This document shows positions 52,772 through 62,512 of a stretch of DNA of 64,000 nt, piece by piece. The stretch is taken from the NCBI GenBank assembly GCA_000648925.1, contig JFHF01000006.1, positions 124,001-188,000 of the forward strand. Direction: 5' to 3'. How positions within the stretch are numbered: position 1 is the stretch's first letter; every line of letters begins with the position of its first letter. The DNA is from Caballeronia jiangsuensis (GTDB lineage Bacteria; Pseudomonadota; Gammaproteobacteria; Burkholderiales; Burkholderiaceae). Made by a program: the position numbers and the translations under genes. Below the pieces are notes generated by a model. That model did no database searches. It had not been told where the DNA came from and was given only the letters and a program-made list of their open reading frames with translations.

Positions 52772-54004
52772 ATGAGCCAGGTTATTTCAGCAGCCATCCC
52801 GCTCGGCTATGCCGAACGCAACGGGCAGTACTGGCGGCGCAATCTCGCCGTCTGCGTGTTCGGTTCGTTCACGACGCTCGTGAGTCTCAGCATGCTGCTG
52901 CCGTTTCTGCCGCTGTATGTGCGGCAACTCGGCGTGGAGTCGCAGTCGGCGGTGATCGAATGGTCGGGCGTCGCGTTCAGCGCGACGTTTCTCGGCACCG
53001 CGGTCACCGCGCCGATCTGGGGACGTCTCGCCGATCGCTACGGCCGCAAGCCGATGCTCGTGCGCGCGGCGGTCGGCATGGCCATCGTGATGTCGCTGAT
53101 CGGCGTTGCGCATTCGGTGCATCAACTGGTCGCGTTGCGGCTGCTCGCGGGGCTGATCGGCGGTTACGCGTCGGCATCGACGGTGATGATCGGCACGCAG
53201 GCGCCGCGCGAACGGGCCGGCTGGGCGCTCGGCATACTGTCGACGGGCGCGCTCGCGGGCAATCTCGCCGGGCCGCTGATCGGCGGCATGTTGCCGGGAT
53301 TGATCGGCATTCGCGGAACCTTCTTCGCGGGCGCGGGGATGATCGCGGTGGCCGCGCTCGCCACGATCTTTCTGGTGAAGGAGGACTTTCATCCGGACGA
53401 TGCGAAAAAGCGCGCGTCGCACACGGATTCGACGCAGGCGCATCGCACGAATTACGTCGTGGTCGCCGCGCTGCTCATGACCGCGATGATGGTGCTGCTC
53501 GCGAACATGTCGATCGAACCGATCATCACCGTCTATATCGGCGGGCTCGGCGTGAAGGCCGATAACGTGGCGCGCATCGCGGGCGTGGTCATGGCGTGCT
53601 CGGCGCTCGGCAGCATGCTGACGGCGGCGCGGCTCGGCGCGCTGGCGGACCGCATCGGAAGCTGGAACGTGATCGTCGGGTGCCTCGTGCTGACCGGCAT
53701 CGCGATGATTCCGCAGGCGTTCGTGCATCAGTGGTGGCAGCTCGCCGCGTTGCGCATGCTGATGGGCATGACGCTCGCCGGCTTGCTGCCCTCCATCGCG
53801 AAGCTTGCGCGCAGCGCCGTCAGCGAAAACAGCAGCGGACAGATGCTCGGTTATCTGCAATCGGCGCAGTTCAGCGGGCAGGTCGTCGGGCCGCTGATCG
53901 GCGGGCAGATCGGCGTGTTGCTCGGCTTGCACTCGGTGTTCTTCGTCACGGGAAGCCTGCTGATCGCGTGCGCGGGACTCGCGCACTGGGCGCGCACGCG
54001 CTAG
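52772..54004 (+). CDS. MFS multidrug-type efflux transporter
   Basis: A 410-residue protein with about 12 helices. It shows the MFS motif A GRLADRYGRKPMLVRA after helix 2 and the TetA/multidrug-type layout RLLAGLIGGYASASTVMIGTQAPRERAGWALG. The ATG at 52772 follows GAGGT. The gene is downstream of a LysR regulator. Export of a drug or metabolite is expected. A GC-rich hairpin follows at 54013. Confidence 0.87.
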   Translation: MSQVISAAIPLGYAERNGQYWRRNLAVCVFGSFTTLVSLSMLLPFLPLYVRQLGVESQSAVIEWSGVAFSATFLGTAVTAPIWGRLADRYGRKPMLVRAAVGMAIVMSLIGVAHSVHQLVALRLLAGLIGGYASASTVMIGTQAPRERAGWALGILSTGALAGNLAGPLIGGMLPGLIGIRGTFFAGAGMIAVAALATIFLVKEDFHPDDAKKRASHTDSTQAHRTNYVVVAALLMTAMMVLLANMSIEPIITVYIGGLGVKADNVARIAGVVMACSALGSMLTAARLGALADRIGSWNVIVGCLVLTGIAMIPQAFVHQWWQLAALRMLMGMTLAGLLPSIAKLARSAVSENSSGQMLGYLQSAQFSGQVVGPLIGGQIGVLLGLHSVFFVTGSLLIACAGLAHWARTR

Positions 54005-54012
54005 CCCGTGTC

Positions 54013-54041
54013 GCGCGGTTTAAGTTTCACTTAAGCCGCGC
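54013..54041. terminator. Hairpin after the MFS gene
   Basis: GCGCGGTTTAAG (54013-54024) pairs with CTTAAGCCGCGC (54030-54041), with one G:T pair and a 5-base loop. There is no T-run afterwards. It probably separates the transporter from the peptidase gene. Confidence 0.55.
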
Positions 54042-54122
54042 AACTTACGGTAGCGGACTCTTTTGCCTGTCGCTGCCCCATGCCGCTGCCACTCTTTTCG
54101 ATGACGCGCATCTGATCGCGTC

Positions 54123-54944
54123 ATGCTCAAAGTCCATCTCTTCTTCATCGTCTTCATTGTCGCGAGTCTCGTGCCGCTCATCGCGCACGCGAAAAGCGTC
54201 GTCGCTGCCAAGCCGGTCTTGCAGGCGCGCGCCGCGATCGCCGTCGATCTCTCCACCGGACGCACGCTCTACGCAAAGCACGCCGACGCGCGCGTGCCGA
54301 TCGCATCGCTCACCAAGCTTCTCACCGCGATGGTCGTGCTCGACTCGAAGCGCTCGCTGCTCAAGCCCGCGCGCATCACCGATGCCGATGTCGATCGCCT
54401 CAAGTGGTCGCGTTCGCGCCTGCCAGTCGGCTCGCTTCTGTTGCGCAAGACGATGCTGCATATCGCGCTGATGTCATCGGAAAATCGCGCCGCGTTCGCG
54501 TTGAGCCGCGATTATCCCGGCGGCCGCGCGGGCTTCGTGCACGCGATGAATCGCACCGCGAAGCGCCTGCATATGAATCGCAGCCATTTCGTCGATCCGA
54601 CCGGTCTCTCGCCGCACAACGTATCGACGGCGCGCGATCTCACGAAGCTCGCGCGCGCGGCGTATCGCTATCCGACGATTCGCGAATACGCGACTTCGCA
54701 TCACAAGCTCGTGCTCGGCGGCGCGGGGCCGCTGATGTATCGCAATACCGATCCGCTGGTTTATCGCGCGGCGTGGGGCGTGGGATTGCAAAAGACGGGT
54801 TTCACGAACGAGGCGGGGCATTGCCTCATCGTGATCGCGCAGGTGCATGGGCGGCCGACGCTTTTCGTGATTCTCGGCGCGCCGGGCGAGCACGCGCACT
54901 TTCAGGATGCGGTGAAGCTGCGGAGTTGGTTGTTGAAGCGATGA
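54123..54944 (+). CDS. pbpG: D-alanyl-D-alanine endopeptidase, PBP7-like (S11 family)
   Basis: A 273-residue exported serine peptidase with signal peptide MLKVHLFFIVFIVASLVPLIAHA. The active-site motifs are SLTK at 62-65, SEN at 119-121 and KTG in QKTGFTNEAG. The size matches PBP7/PbpG, which cuts D-Ala-mDAP cross-links in the periplasm, rather than the longer DacA-type carboxypeptidases with a C-terminal domain. It is convergent with the next MFS gene, one base apart. Confidence 0.88.
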   Translation: MLKVHLFFIVFIVASLVPLIAHAKSVVAAKPVLQARAAIAVDLSTGRTLYAKHADARVPIASLTKLLTAMVVLDSKRSLLKPARITDADVDRLKWSRSRLPVGSLLLRKTMLHIALMSSENRAAFALSRDYPGGRAGFVHAMNRTAKRLHMNRSHFVDPTGLSPHNVSTARDLTKLARAAYRYPTIREYATSHHKLVLGGAGPLMYRNTDPLVYRAAWGVGLQKTGFTNEAGHCLIVIAQVHGRPTLFVILGAPGEHAHFQDAVKLRSWLLKR

Positions 54945-54945
54945 G

Positions 54946-56205
54946 TCAGGCACGCGCCCCCGCAAGAGAAGCCTCGTCGACAGGCCGATCATCGATAGGA
55001 AAGTGCAGCAGCGCCGCGACGAGACCCGCGACGGCCGTCGCACCCCAGATCAGCGTGTACGAACCGGTCGTGTCGAACACATAGCCGCCGAGCCACGCGC
55101 CGAGAAACGATCCGAGCTGATGGCTGAGAAACACGACGCCGAACAGCGTGCCCAGATGCCGCGTGCCGAATACCTTCGCGATGAGCCCGTTGGTGAGCGG
55201 CACCGTGCCGAGCCACGTCAGCCCCATGACGGCGGCGAAGATGACGACGGATACGCTCGTCGTCGGCAGCAGCACGAAGAGGGCGATCGTGCCGCCGCGA
55301 ATCAGATAGAGCCACGCGAGCACGTGATGCTGCCGCCAGCGTCCGCCGAGCCATCCGCATCCCCAACTGCCGATCATGTTGAAGAGGCCGATCAGCGCGA
55401 GCGCCGTCGCGCCGAGCCCGACGGGCATGTGGCAGAGCATGAGATAACCCGGCAGATGCGTCGCGATGAACGCGAGCTGAAAACCGCATGTGAAAAAGCC
55501 GAGCGTCAGGAGCCGGTAGCCACGATGACGCGACGCATACGCGAGCGTCTCGCGCAGCGGCATCGCGTGCGTTTCATGTGATGCCGATACCGCCACCGAT
55601 GCCTTGCTCTGGCGGCTCGCGCGGTCGAGCACGATGCCGAAAGGCGCGGCGAGCAGCAACACGAAGGCGAGGGCATAGAGCGACGCCGCCACGCCCGCGT
55701 GCACGCGCACTTCCTGCGCGAACGGCACCATCAGCACTTGTCCGAGCGAGCCGCCCGCGCTGGCGAGACCCATCGCGACGCTGCGCGTTTGCGGCGACGC
55801 GACGCGTCCGACCGTCGCGAGCACGACACCGAAGCTCGTGCAACTGATGCCGATGCCGACGAGCAGCCCGAGGCCGAGCACGAGCATCCAGCCGGAAGTC
55901 GCGGCCGCCGCGAGCGCGAGGCCCGCCGCGAACGTGGCGGCGCCCATCGCGACGACGGGCGCGGCGCCGTATCGGTCGGCTGCGGCGCCGGCGAAGGGCT
56001 GCGCGAAGCCCCAGACGAGATTGTGCAGTGCGATCGCGAAGGCGATCAGCGTGACGGGCAGCCCGCGATCGAAGGAAAACGGCCCGATGAAAAGCCCGAA
56101 AGTCTGACGCACGCCCATCGCGGCGCTCAGGATCAGCGCGGCCGCGCCGATGAGCGCCCACGTCGTTGCGCGGTTCGTGCCGGTAGTGCTCGATAGTGAC
56201 GACAT
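54946..56205 (-). CDS. MFS transporter, MFS_1/OFA-like
   Basis: A 419-residue protein with 12 predicted helices. GVRQTFGLFIGPFSFDRGLPVT and WGFAQPFAGAAADRYGAAPVVAMG resemble monocarboxylate- and oxalate/formate-type MFS transporters. The ATG at 56205 follows AGGA. It lies 84 bases downstream of a GcvA-like LysR gene on the same strand, which may control it. The substrate is unknown. Confidence 0.85.
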   Translation of the reverse strand: MSSLSSTTGTNRATTWALIGAAALILSAAMGVRQTFGLFIGPFSFDRGLPVTLIAFAIALHNLVWGFAQPFAGAAADRYGAAPVVAMGAATFAAGLALAAAATSGWMLVLGLGLLVGIGISCTSFGVVLATVGRVASPQTRSVAMGLASAGGSLGQVLMVPFAQEVRVHAGVAASLYALAFVLLLAAPFGIVLDRASRQSKASVAVSASHETHAMPLRETLAYASRHRGYRLLTLGFFTCGFQLAFIATHLPGYLMLCHMPVGLGATALALIGLFNMIGSWGCGWLGGRWRQHHVLAWLYLIRGGTIALFVLLPTTSVSVVIFAAVMGLTWLGTVPLTNGLIAKVFGTRHLGTLFGVVFLSHQLGSFLGAWLGGYVFDTTGSYTLIWGATAVAGLVAALLHFPIDDRPVDEASLAGARA

Positions 56206-56289
56206 GGCGCTATTCCTCCTTGCGGCCATCCTCGCAGGCGAACGTCCGTGCTGACAAACGAAAAGTTTTCGCTGACGGATGAACGCAGT

Positions 56290-57219
56290 TCAACCGCGAC
56301 GCTTCGCTTCGTCGCCTTCGCAATCGTCGACGAACTCTGCCGCCTGCGCGATCAGCCAGTCGCGGAACGCGACGAGATCCGCGCGGGCGCTCGCTTGCGG
56401 CGTCTCGCAGAGCCAGTACGCGGTCTGCGTCTCGACGCTCGTCGCGGACGCTTCGACGAGCGTGCCCGCGACCAGTTCTCGATCGACGAGCGGACGACGG
56501 CCGATGACGACGCCGAGTCCGGCCGCGGCGGCATCGAACGCGAGCTGCACGGTATCGAAGCGCAGGCCGCCTTGAAGATCGAGACCGTCGATGCCCGCGC
56601 CGTCCATCCACGCCTGCCAGTCCTGGCTCGCGGTATCGACATGGATGAGCGCGGCGCGCGCGAGATCGGGGATGCCGTCGGCGCCCGTCAGCTTGGCGCG
56701 ATACGCCGGACTGCACAGGGGCACGAGGCGCTCGCCAAAGAGACGTTGCCACGACGCGCCATCCACCGGGCCGCGCGAGAGGCGCAGACCGAAATCGAAG
56801 CCATCGACGGGAAAGCCCGCCTGTCGGCGCGAGGTGTCGATGGTCACGTCGATGTCGGGCCAGCGCGCGCGGAAATCCGGCAGGCGCGGGACGAGCCAGC
56901 GAGCGGCGAGCGTCGGCGCGCAGGTGACGGCGATAGCGCGACGCGTGCGTTTGCCGGGCAGCGTCTGCGTGCCGATCGCGATGAGCGAGAACGCTTCGGC
57001 GATATACGGCAGATAGTGCTCGGCCGCCGCGCTCAGCGAAAGCCCGCGCGGCTCGCGCACGAAAAGCTCGACGCCGAGCACCTTCTCCAGCGCGCCGATG
57101 CCATGACTCACCGCGCCCGGCGTCACGTTGAGTTCGGCGGCGGCGAGCTTGAAACTGCGATGGCGCGCGGCGGCTTCGAAGAGACGCAGGGCGTTGAGCG
57201 GCGGAAGGCGCTGGGGCAT
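56290..57219 (-). CDS. LysR-family regulator, GcvA-like
   Basis: A 309-residue protein with PPLNALRLFEAAARHRSFKLAAAELNVTPGAVSHGIGALE at the N-terminus, the standard GcvA-type HTH, and an effector domain with FDFGLRLSRGP and AAAGLGVVIGRRPLV. It lies between two MFS genes on the same strand, 59 bases downstream of the sugar-efflux-type gene. It probably controls one or both. Confidence 0.9.
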   Translation of the reverse strand: MPQRLPPLNALRLFEAAARHRSFKLAAAELNVTPGAVSHGIGALEKVLGVELFVREPRGLSLSAAAEHYLPYIAEAFSLIAIGTQTLPGKRTRRAIAVTCAPTLAARWLVPRLPDFRARWPDIDVTIDTSRRQAGFPVDGFDFGLRLSRGPVDGASWQRLFGERLVPLCSPAYRAKLTGADGIPDLARAALIHVDTASQDWQAWMDGAGIDGLDLQGGLRFDTVQLAFDAAAAGLGVVIGRRPLVDRELVAGTLVEASATSVETQTAYWLCETPQASARADLVAFRDWLIAQAAEFVDDCEGDEAKRRG

Positions 57220-57278
57220 GTTGGCGTGTCGGATCGACGAGGTGTGCGCCTATATTGCCATCGTCGCGGGAGGCGATG

Positions 57279-58574
57279 TCAGCGGGCCGAGTGACGCCGC
57301 GCCTTCCACCAGGCGAGCGAACGCTGCGCCATGAGCCCGAATGGCGGATTGGCGAACAGCACCGCCGCGCCCAGCGCGATCGCACCGCATACGAGAAACG
57401 TGCCGCGATAGCCGAGCGCCGCCACGAGCGCGCCGGACAACACGCCGGAAAGAATCGAGCCGACGCGCGACGCGTTGAAAAACAGCGCCGTCGCCGCGCC
57501 CGGCGTGCGGGGCATGAGGTCCTGCATATAGGTCATGCCGAGACACGAAATCACCGACACGACGAACGCGTTGAAAGCCTGCATCGGGATCAGGAACTGG
57601 ACGCTCTGCGATGCCGCGACCGCGATGAAGTAGATCGTGTGCACGGCCGCCGACGACGCGAGCCAGCGCTGCTTGTCGAGGCGCGAGCCGCGTGCGCCGA
57701 GCGCGAGCATCATCGGAATTTCGAGGAGCGCGCCGAGCCCGAGCATGACGGACACATCGATGCGCGAGCCATGCATGCCGTGCACGACGTAAAGCGGCAG
57801 CACGATCATGGTCGCGCTCGCCGCAAGTCCGATGAGCGTCATCGCGACCGTGGCGCGCCATATCTCCGCGCGCGAGTGCGATACGCCGGCGTGCGGCGGC
57901 ACGAGTTCATCGGTGTCGGGCGCGGTGACTTCGAGCAGCGATGACGGATCGCCTGCATAGTGCGCGGGCGCGCTGTGCGGGTCGCCCTTGGGCGAATCGT
58001 GCATGCGCCAGACGATCGCGCCGCACGCGATGAAGCAGCCCGCCGCGAACAGGAACAGGCCGTAGAAGCCGGCCGCGGCCAGCACCAGCGCGCCGACGGA
58101 AGGCCCGAAAACCCAGGCCATCGAGAGCACGGTTCTCAGCGTGGCGAGCGCGAGGGCGCGCTCGGCGACGTCATCGACGGGCAGGGCGGCGCGCGCAAAG
58201 GAAAACACGAGCGACATGGCCGAGCCGCCCGCGCCGAGAAACACGACGCCGATCGCCACCAGCGCGGCGTAATTGCGCACCAGACACAGCAGCAAGAAGC
58301 CGAGCGACGACGCGATGAGCGCCGCGAGCAGCAATTCCCGATGATGACCGTGCCTGTCGGACCATTTGCCGGCGAATGCGCTCGCCACGACGCCGCTCGC
58401 GGCGATGACCGTCATGAATACGCCGAGCCGCAGAGGGCTCATGTCCGCCTGCTCGACGCTGAACAAGGACAGATACGGTGCGGTAAACGACATCGCGACA
58501 CCGAGCATCAGCGTCGCGCCGGAGAGCGGCAGAAAGAATGGGATCCGGGTGAGACTGAGCAGGCGTGTATTCAT
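57279..58574 (-). CDS. MFS transporter, sugar efflux (SetB-like) type
   Basis: A 431-residue MFS protein. The order of motifs (SFTAPYLSLFSVEQADMSP near residue 30, GKWSDRHGHHRELLL after helix 2, and a long central loop of about 195-235) matches SET-type sugar efflux transporters, which export sugars or analogues. The loop is longer than in E. coli SetB. Upstream, 58575-58798 is a gap with no gene recognised. Confidence 0.8.
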   Translation of the reverse strand: MNTRLLSLTRIPFFLPLSGATLMLGVAMSFTAPYLSLFSVEQADMSPLRLGVFMTVIAASGVVASAFAGKWSDRHGHHRELLLAALIASSLGFLLLCLVRNYAALVAIGVVFLGAGGSAMSLVFSFARAALPVDDVAERALALATLRTVLSMAWVFGPSVGALVLAAAGFYGLFLFAAGCFIACGAIVWRMHDSPKGDPHSAPAHYAGDPSSLLEVTAPDTDELVPPHAGVSHSRAEIWRATVAMTLIGLAASATMIVLPLYVVHGMHGSRIDVSVMLGLGALLEIPMMLALGARGSRLDKQRWLASSAAVHTIYFIAVAASQSVQFLIPMQAFNAFVVSVISCLGMTYMQDLMPRTPGAATALFFNASRVGSILSGVLSGALVAALGYRGTFLVCGAIALGAAVLFANPPFGLMAQRSLAWWKARRHSAR

Positions 58575-58798
58575 CGGGACGTGGGGCGGCTTGTGCGATT
58601 CAGGCGCGAAAGTGCGAGTTGCGACGCGCGCGTGTCAGCGGGCAGTTTGCCACCACGATCCCGATAATGTGTGGCAATCGGTCGATCTTGGATGTTCGCC
58701 GGTTAGCCGAAAAATGGAAGAAGCTACATCGACTGAGGGACGATATGGACGGTGCCGAGCCTGGCCGGGGCCACAACTGCACCGTCGCGATCCCGGTT

Positions 58799-59848
58799 CT
58801 AGAATGCCCTCAACACCGTCCGGAAGCCGATGTGCACCGTGCCGAGCGTCGGGTCCTGAGGCTGTCGGGATGAAGGACGATAGCGCACGCAGAAGTTCGG
58901 CGCGCACAGGAACGAGCCGCCCTTGATGACGCGCGCCGGATGATTTTCGTTGTCGAACGGCGCGGCCACTTTCACGATGAGCGGATTGTCCGCTTCCTCG
59001 GCGGGATGCCGGTCCCGGTACACATCGCGGGTCCATTGCCATACATTGCCGACGGGATCGAGCAGGCCATATCCATTCGCGGGATAGCATCCGACGGGCG
59101 CGGCGTCCCTGTGTCCGTCGCTGGTTTCGTTGTGCGCCGGAAAATCGCCCTGCCACGTGTTGGCCATGTACTTGCCGCCGACCTTGAACGTGTCGCCCCA
59201 CGGAAATGTCTCGCCTTCCTTGCCGCCGCGCGCGGCGTACTCGTACTCGGCTTCCGTGGGCAAATCGTGACCGAGCCACTTCGCGTAAGCCTGCGCATCG
59301 CGATAAGTCACCTGCACGACCGGATAGTTATCCTTTCCCACGATGCTGCTGCGCGGCCCATACGGATGCCGCCAGTTCGCACCGGCGCGAAACCGCCACC
59401 ATCGATACGACTGCTCGAACTGCTCCGCGCCGCTGGGCCAGACGAACACCACCGAACCCGGCTGCAACTGCTCATCGGGCACGCCGGGGAAATCCGCGGG
59501 GTCGCGCTTGCGCTCCGCTTCGGTGACGTAACCCGTCGCGCGCACGAACATCGCGAACTGCGCGTTGGTCACTTCGTGCGCATCGATCAGAAAGCCGTCG
59601 AGTTTCACGGGCTGCACATTGCGCTCTTCCGGATAACCTTCCGTCGAGCCCATGAGGAATCGACCGGCCGGTATCGGGATCATTCCGGCCCGGTTCGGCG
59701 CGTTGCCGTGCGCCGCGCCGAAGCCGGCAGGCACGCCGCGGTAAGCCTCGCACAGCGGCTTGTCCGCCGACGCGAACGCCGATGAGCACGCCCCCGCAAA
59801 CAACGCGACGGCGAGCGCGCCTCGCTTACTGATTCGTGTCGAGTTCAT
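58799..59848 (-). CDS. Exported formylglycine-generating enzyme (SUMF1/FGE) homologue
   Basis: A 349-residue protein. The signal peptide runs to AFASADK (about residue 27), then comes a full FGE-sulfatase domain: GMIPIPAGRFLMGS, LPTEAEYEYAARGG, GNVWQWTRDVY and the catalytic pair C315/C320 in GGSFLCAPNFCVRYRP with the CxxxxC spacing of true FGEs. It oxidises the sulfatase Cys to formylglycine. Its gene overlaps the sulfatase gene by 23 bases, so the two are co-translated. An exported bacterial FGE is uncommon. Confidence 0.87.
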   Translation of the reverse strand: MNSTRISKRGALAVALFAGACSSAFASADKPLCEAYRGVPAGFGAAHGNAPNRAGMIPIPAGRFLMGSTEGYPEERNVQPVKLDGFLIDAHEVTNAQFAMFVRATGYVTEAERKRDPADFPGVPDEQLQPGSVVFVWPSGAEQFEQSYRWWRFRAGANWRHPYGPRSSIVGKDNYPVVQVTYRDAQAYAKWLGHDLPTEAEYEYAARGGKEGETFPWGDTFKVGGKYMANTWQGDFPAHNETSDGHRDAAPVGCYPANGYGLLDPVGNVWQWTRDVYRDRHPAEEADNPLIVKVAAPFDNENHPARVIKGGSFLCAPNFCVRYRPSSRQPQDPTLGTVHIGFRTVLRAF

Positions 59849-61535
59849 CTTGGTAGTAGTGAGTGCCGTTGCTGTAGCCGGGACGTTCCGCGAGACCGGG
59901 AATATCCTGAACGCCGTTGGCCGTCTGGTACTTCGCGTAATCCGCGACGAGTTCCTTCAGCTTCGCGGGATAGCGCGCGGCGACGTCATGCAGTTCCGAA
60001 CGGTCGACGCTCAGGTGATAAAGCTCCCAGCGATCCTTGCCCCAAGGCTTGTTCGCGTACGCGATTTTCCAGTCTCCCTTGCGCATCGCGCGGCGGCCGT
60101 TAAGTTCCCAGCCTTCGGTGAACTGCGTGTGCACCTTGTTGCTTTGGCCGCTCAGAAAGCTCAGCATCGACGTGCCCTGCATGCGGAATACCGGCCGGCC
60201 GTCGTATTCGCCATCGGGCGGCTGCACGCCCGCGACTTGCAGGATGGTCGGCGCGATGTCGGTCACATGCGCGGGCACGCGGCTGATCTGTCCGGTGCGG
60301 GCAGAGCGCGGCATCACGACGATGTTCGGCACCGCGATGCCGCCTTCATGCGCGAAAGCCTTGTACAGATGCAGCGGCGTCGCGCTGACCTGCGCCCAGC
60401 CAGGACCGTATTCGACGAACGAGCCCTTGCGTCCCGTATTGGCGATGCTGTTATCGGCGTGGCGTTTGATCCAGTCGCGATCGGCTGCTTCGTCGAGAAT
60501 ACTGTTGCCGTCCGCGCCGTTGTCCGACATGAAGAGGATGAGGGTGTTGTCGTACTGGCCGGTCTCCTTCAGATGCGCGACGATGCGCCCGATCTGCGCA
60601 TCCATCGCTTCGACCATCGCGGCGTACACGGCCATGCGCTTCGCCTCGATACGCTGCTGCACGGGCGTGAGCGCGCTCCATTTCGGCCACGCGTCGTTGC
60701 CCTCGTAGGTCTGCATATCCTTCGGAACGATGCCGAGCGCCTTCATGCGCGCGAGGCGTTGCGCACGGATGGCTTCATAACCGACGTCGTACTTTCCTTC
60801 GTATTTCGCGATGTATTCGTCGGGCGCCTGCAGCGGCCAGTGCGGCGCGGTGTAGGCGACATAGGCGAAGAACGGCTTGCCGTCGTCCTTGTTGCTGTCG
60901 ATAAACGACAACATCTTGTCGGTATAGAACGTGGTCGAATAGAAGTTGTCCGGCAGGTCGACGAGTTTGCCGTTCTCGCGATACATCGCCTTGGGCGTCT
61001 TGTCGGGATCGGTCGTGATGATGCCGGTCTGGTCGAAGTGGCTCGCGCCGCCTTGCACCATCGCATACGACTGCTCGAAGCCGCGCTCGGCGGGACTGTA
61101 CTCTTCGGTCAGGCCGAGGTGCCACTTGCCGACCATATAAGTGTGATAGCCCGCGTTCTCGAGCAGCGTCGGAAACGTGACGACCGAATGCGTCAGATAG
61201 CCTTCATAGCCCGCCGCACTGCGCTGTGCGGGCGTCAACAGTTCGGCCATGCCGCCCAGTCCGACGCGATGATTGTCGACGCCCGACATCAGCATCGCGC
61301 GGGTCGGCGAGCAGAACGGCGACGCGTAGAAGTCGGTCATGCGCAGGCCGTCTTTCGCGAGCCGATCGAGATTCGGCGTGTCGATCTCGCCACCGAATGC
61401 GCCGATGTCCGAGTAGCCGAGATCGTCCGCCAGGATCAGCAGGATGTTCGGGCGCTTGTCGACGTTTCCGGCTTGCGCGCCGGACATCGCGAGCAGGGCG
61501 CATGCGATCGCGCATGCGCTGATGAGGTGCTTCAT
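59826..61535 (-). CDS. Exported arylsulfatase (type I, formylglycine-dependent)
   Basis: A 569-residue enzyme. The signal peptide ends at about residue 22 (SGAQAG). ILADDLGYSDIGAFGG (35-50) carries the metal ligands D37/D38, and the modification site C75-S-P-T-R (FCSPTRAMLMSG) is converted to formylglycine. MVGKWHLG and FFAYVAYTAPHWPL are also typical. It hydrolyses sulfate esters; its place after catechol dioxygenase and phenol hydroxylase genes suggests aryl sulfates such as phenyl sulfate. It lies 49 bases after catA. Confidence 0.9.
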   Translation of the reverse strand: MKHLISACAIACALLAMSGAQAGNVDKRPNILLILADDLGYSDIGAFGGEIDTPNLDRLAKDGLRMTDFYASPFCSPTRAMLMSGVDNHRVGLGGMAELLTPAQRSAAGYEGYLTHSVVTFPTLLENAGYHTYMVGKWHLGLTEEYSPAERGFEQSYAMVQGGASHFDQTGIITTDPDKTPKAMYRENGKLVDLPDNFYSTTFYTDKMLSFIDSNKDDGKPFFAYVAYTAPHWPLQAPDEYIAKYEGKYDVGYEAIRAQRLARMKALGIVPKDMQTYEGNDAWPKWSALTPVQQRIEAKRMAVYAAMVEAMDAQIGRIVAHLKETGQYDNTLILFMSDNGADGNSILDEAADRDWIKRHADNSIANTGRKGSFVEYGPGWAQVSATPLHLYKAFAHEGGIAVPNIVVMPRSARTGQISRVPAHVTDIAPTILQVAGVQPPDGEYDGRPVFRMQGTSMLSFLSGQSNKVHTQFTEGWELNGRRAMRKGDWKIAYANKPWGKDRWELYHLSVDRSELHDVAARYPAKLKELVADYAKYQTANGVQDIPGLAERPGYSNGTHYYQDELDTNQ

Positions 61536-61584
61536 CGCGTCTCCTTGAATGTCGTTATTTCGTTATGGTTCGAAGCATCGGGGA

Positions 61585-62493
61585 TCACGCAACGGCGCGC
61601 GCCCGTATCACCTCCGTTGTCGGCACGTCGTTGCGCTCACGCGAGAGCGTGAAGTCGAAATCGATCAGCGCGAAGTTGCCATGCACGCCGTACCGCTCGC
61701 CTTCCGCGCCTTCGGCCTTCTTCAGTTCCGGCACGAGTCCTTCGCGCGTGGCGAACGCGAAGTCGTCCCACAGATACGGATCGCCTTCGATGTTGATCTG
61801 CGTCGTGAGCTTGCGATAACCCGGCGACGAGACGAAGAAGTGAATATGCGCGGGCCGGTGACCATGCCTGCCGAGCCGATCGAGAAGTTGCTCCGTCTTG
61901 CCGCCCGGCGGCACGCTGTAGCCCACCGGCACGACGCTGCGAAAACTGTAGCCGCCTTGCGAGTCCGTCCGGATCGAACCGCGCAGGTTGAACGCGGGCT
62001 GTGACTTGTCGAAGTGCGAGTAATTTCCCAGATGGTTCGCGTGCCACACTTCGACCAGCGCGTTCGCGAGCGGCTTGCCGTCGTCGCCGAGCACGCGGCC
62101 GCGCATCACGAGCGTCTGACCGGGATCGTTGCCGTCGTCGATACGCGCATGGCCCGGCGACTCCGGCGCACCGGCGACATACAACGGCCCTTCGATCGTG
62201 CGCGGCGTGCCGCCTTCGAGGCCCGCTTTCTGTTCCGCTTCATCGAGGCGCAGATCGAGAAAATGTTCGAAGCCGAGTCCCGCAGCGATCAGGCCGAACT
62301 CGCCGCGCTGTCCCGTCTCGGTCAGGAAATTGAGCGCGGTCCAGAATTCATCGGGCGTGATGTCGAGATCCTCGATCGTATAAAAAAGATCCCGCACGAT
62401 GCGGTTCACGATCGCCTTCGTGCGCGGGTTGCCTTCGCTCGTCGCGCTGTCGTTGATCTTTTGCAGGAGCGTGTCGATCGTATCGTGGTTCAT
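61585..62493 (-). CDS. catA: Catechol 1,2-dioxygenase
   Basis: A 302-residue intradiol dioxygenase. The iron ligands are Y158 (NYSHFD), Y192 (GYSVPPGG), H216 and H218 (RPAHIHFF), preceded by an N-terminal helical linker domain typical of catechol rather than protocatechuate enzymes. It opens catechol between the hydroxyls to cis,cis-muconate. It follows dmpP by 19 bases, so phenol carbon is routed into the ortho pathway rather than the meta route usual for dmp operons. Confidence 0.93.
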   Translation of the reverse strand: MNHDTIDTLLQKINDSATSEGNPRTKAIVNRIVRDLFYTIEDLDITPDEFWTALNFLTETGQRGEFGLIAAGLGFEHFLDLRLDEAEQKAGLEGGTPRTIEGPLYVAGAPESPGHARIDDGNDPGQTLVMRGRVLGDDGKPLANALVEVWHANHLGNYSHFDKSQPAFNLRGSIRTDSQGGYSFRSVVPVGYSVPPGGKTEQLLDRLGRHGHRPAHIHFFVSSPGYRKLTTQINIEGDPYLWDDFAFATREGLVPELKKAEGAEGERYGVHGNFALIDFDFTLSRERNDVPTTEVIRARAVA

Positions 62494-62512
62494 GGCGTCT
62501 CTCCGTCAATAT

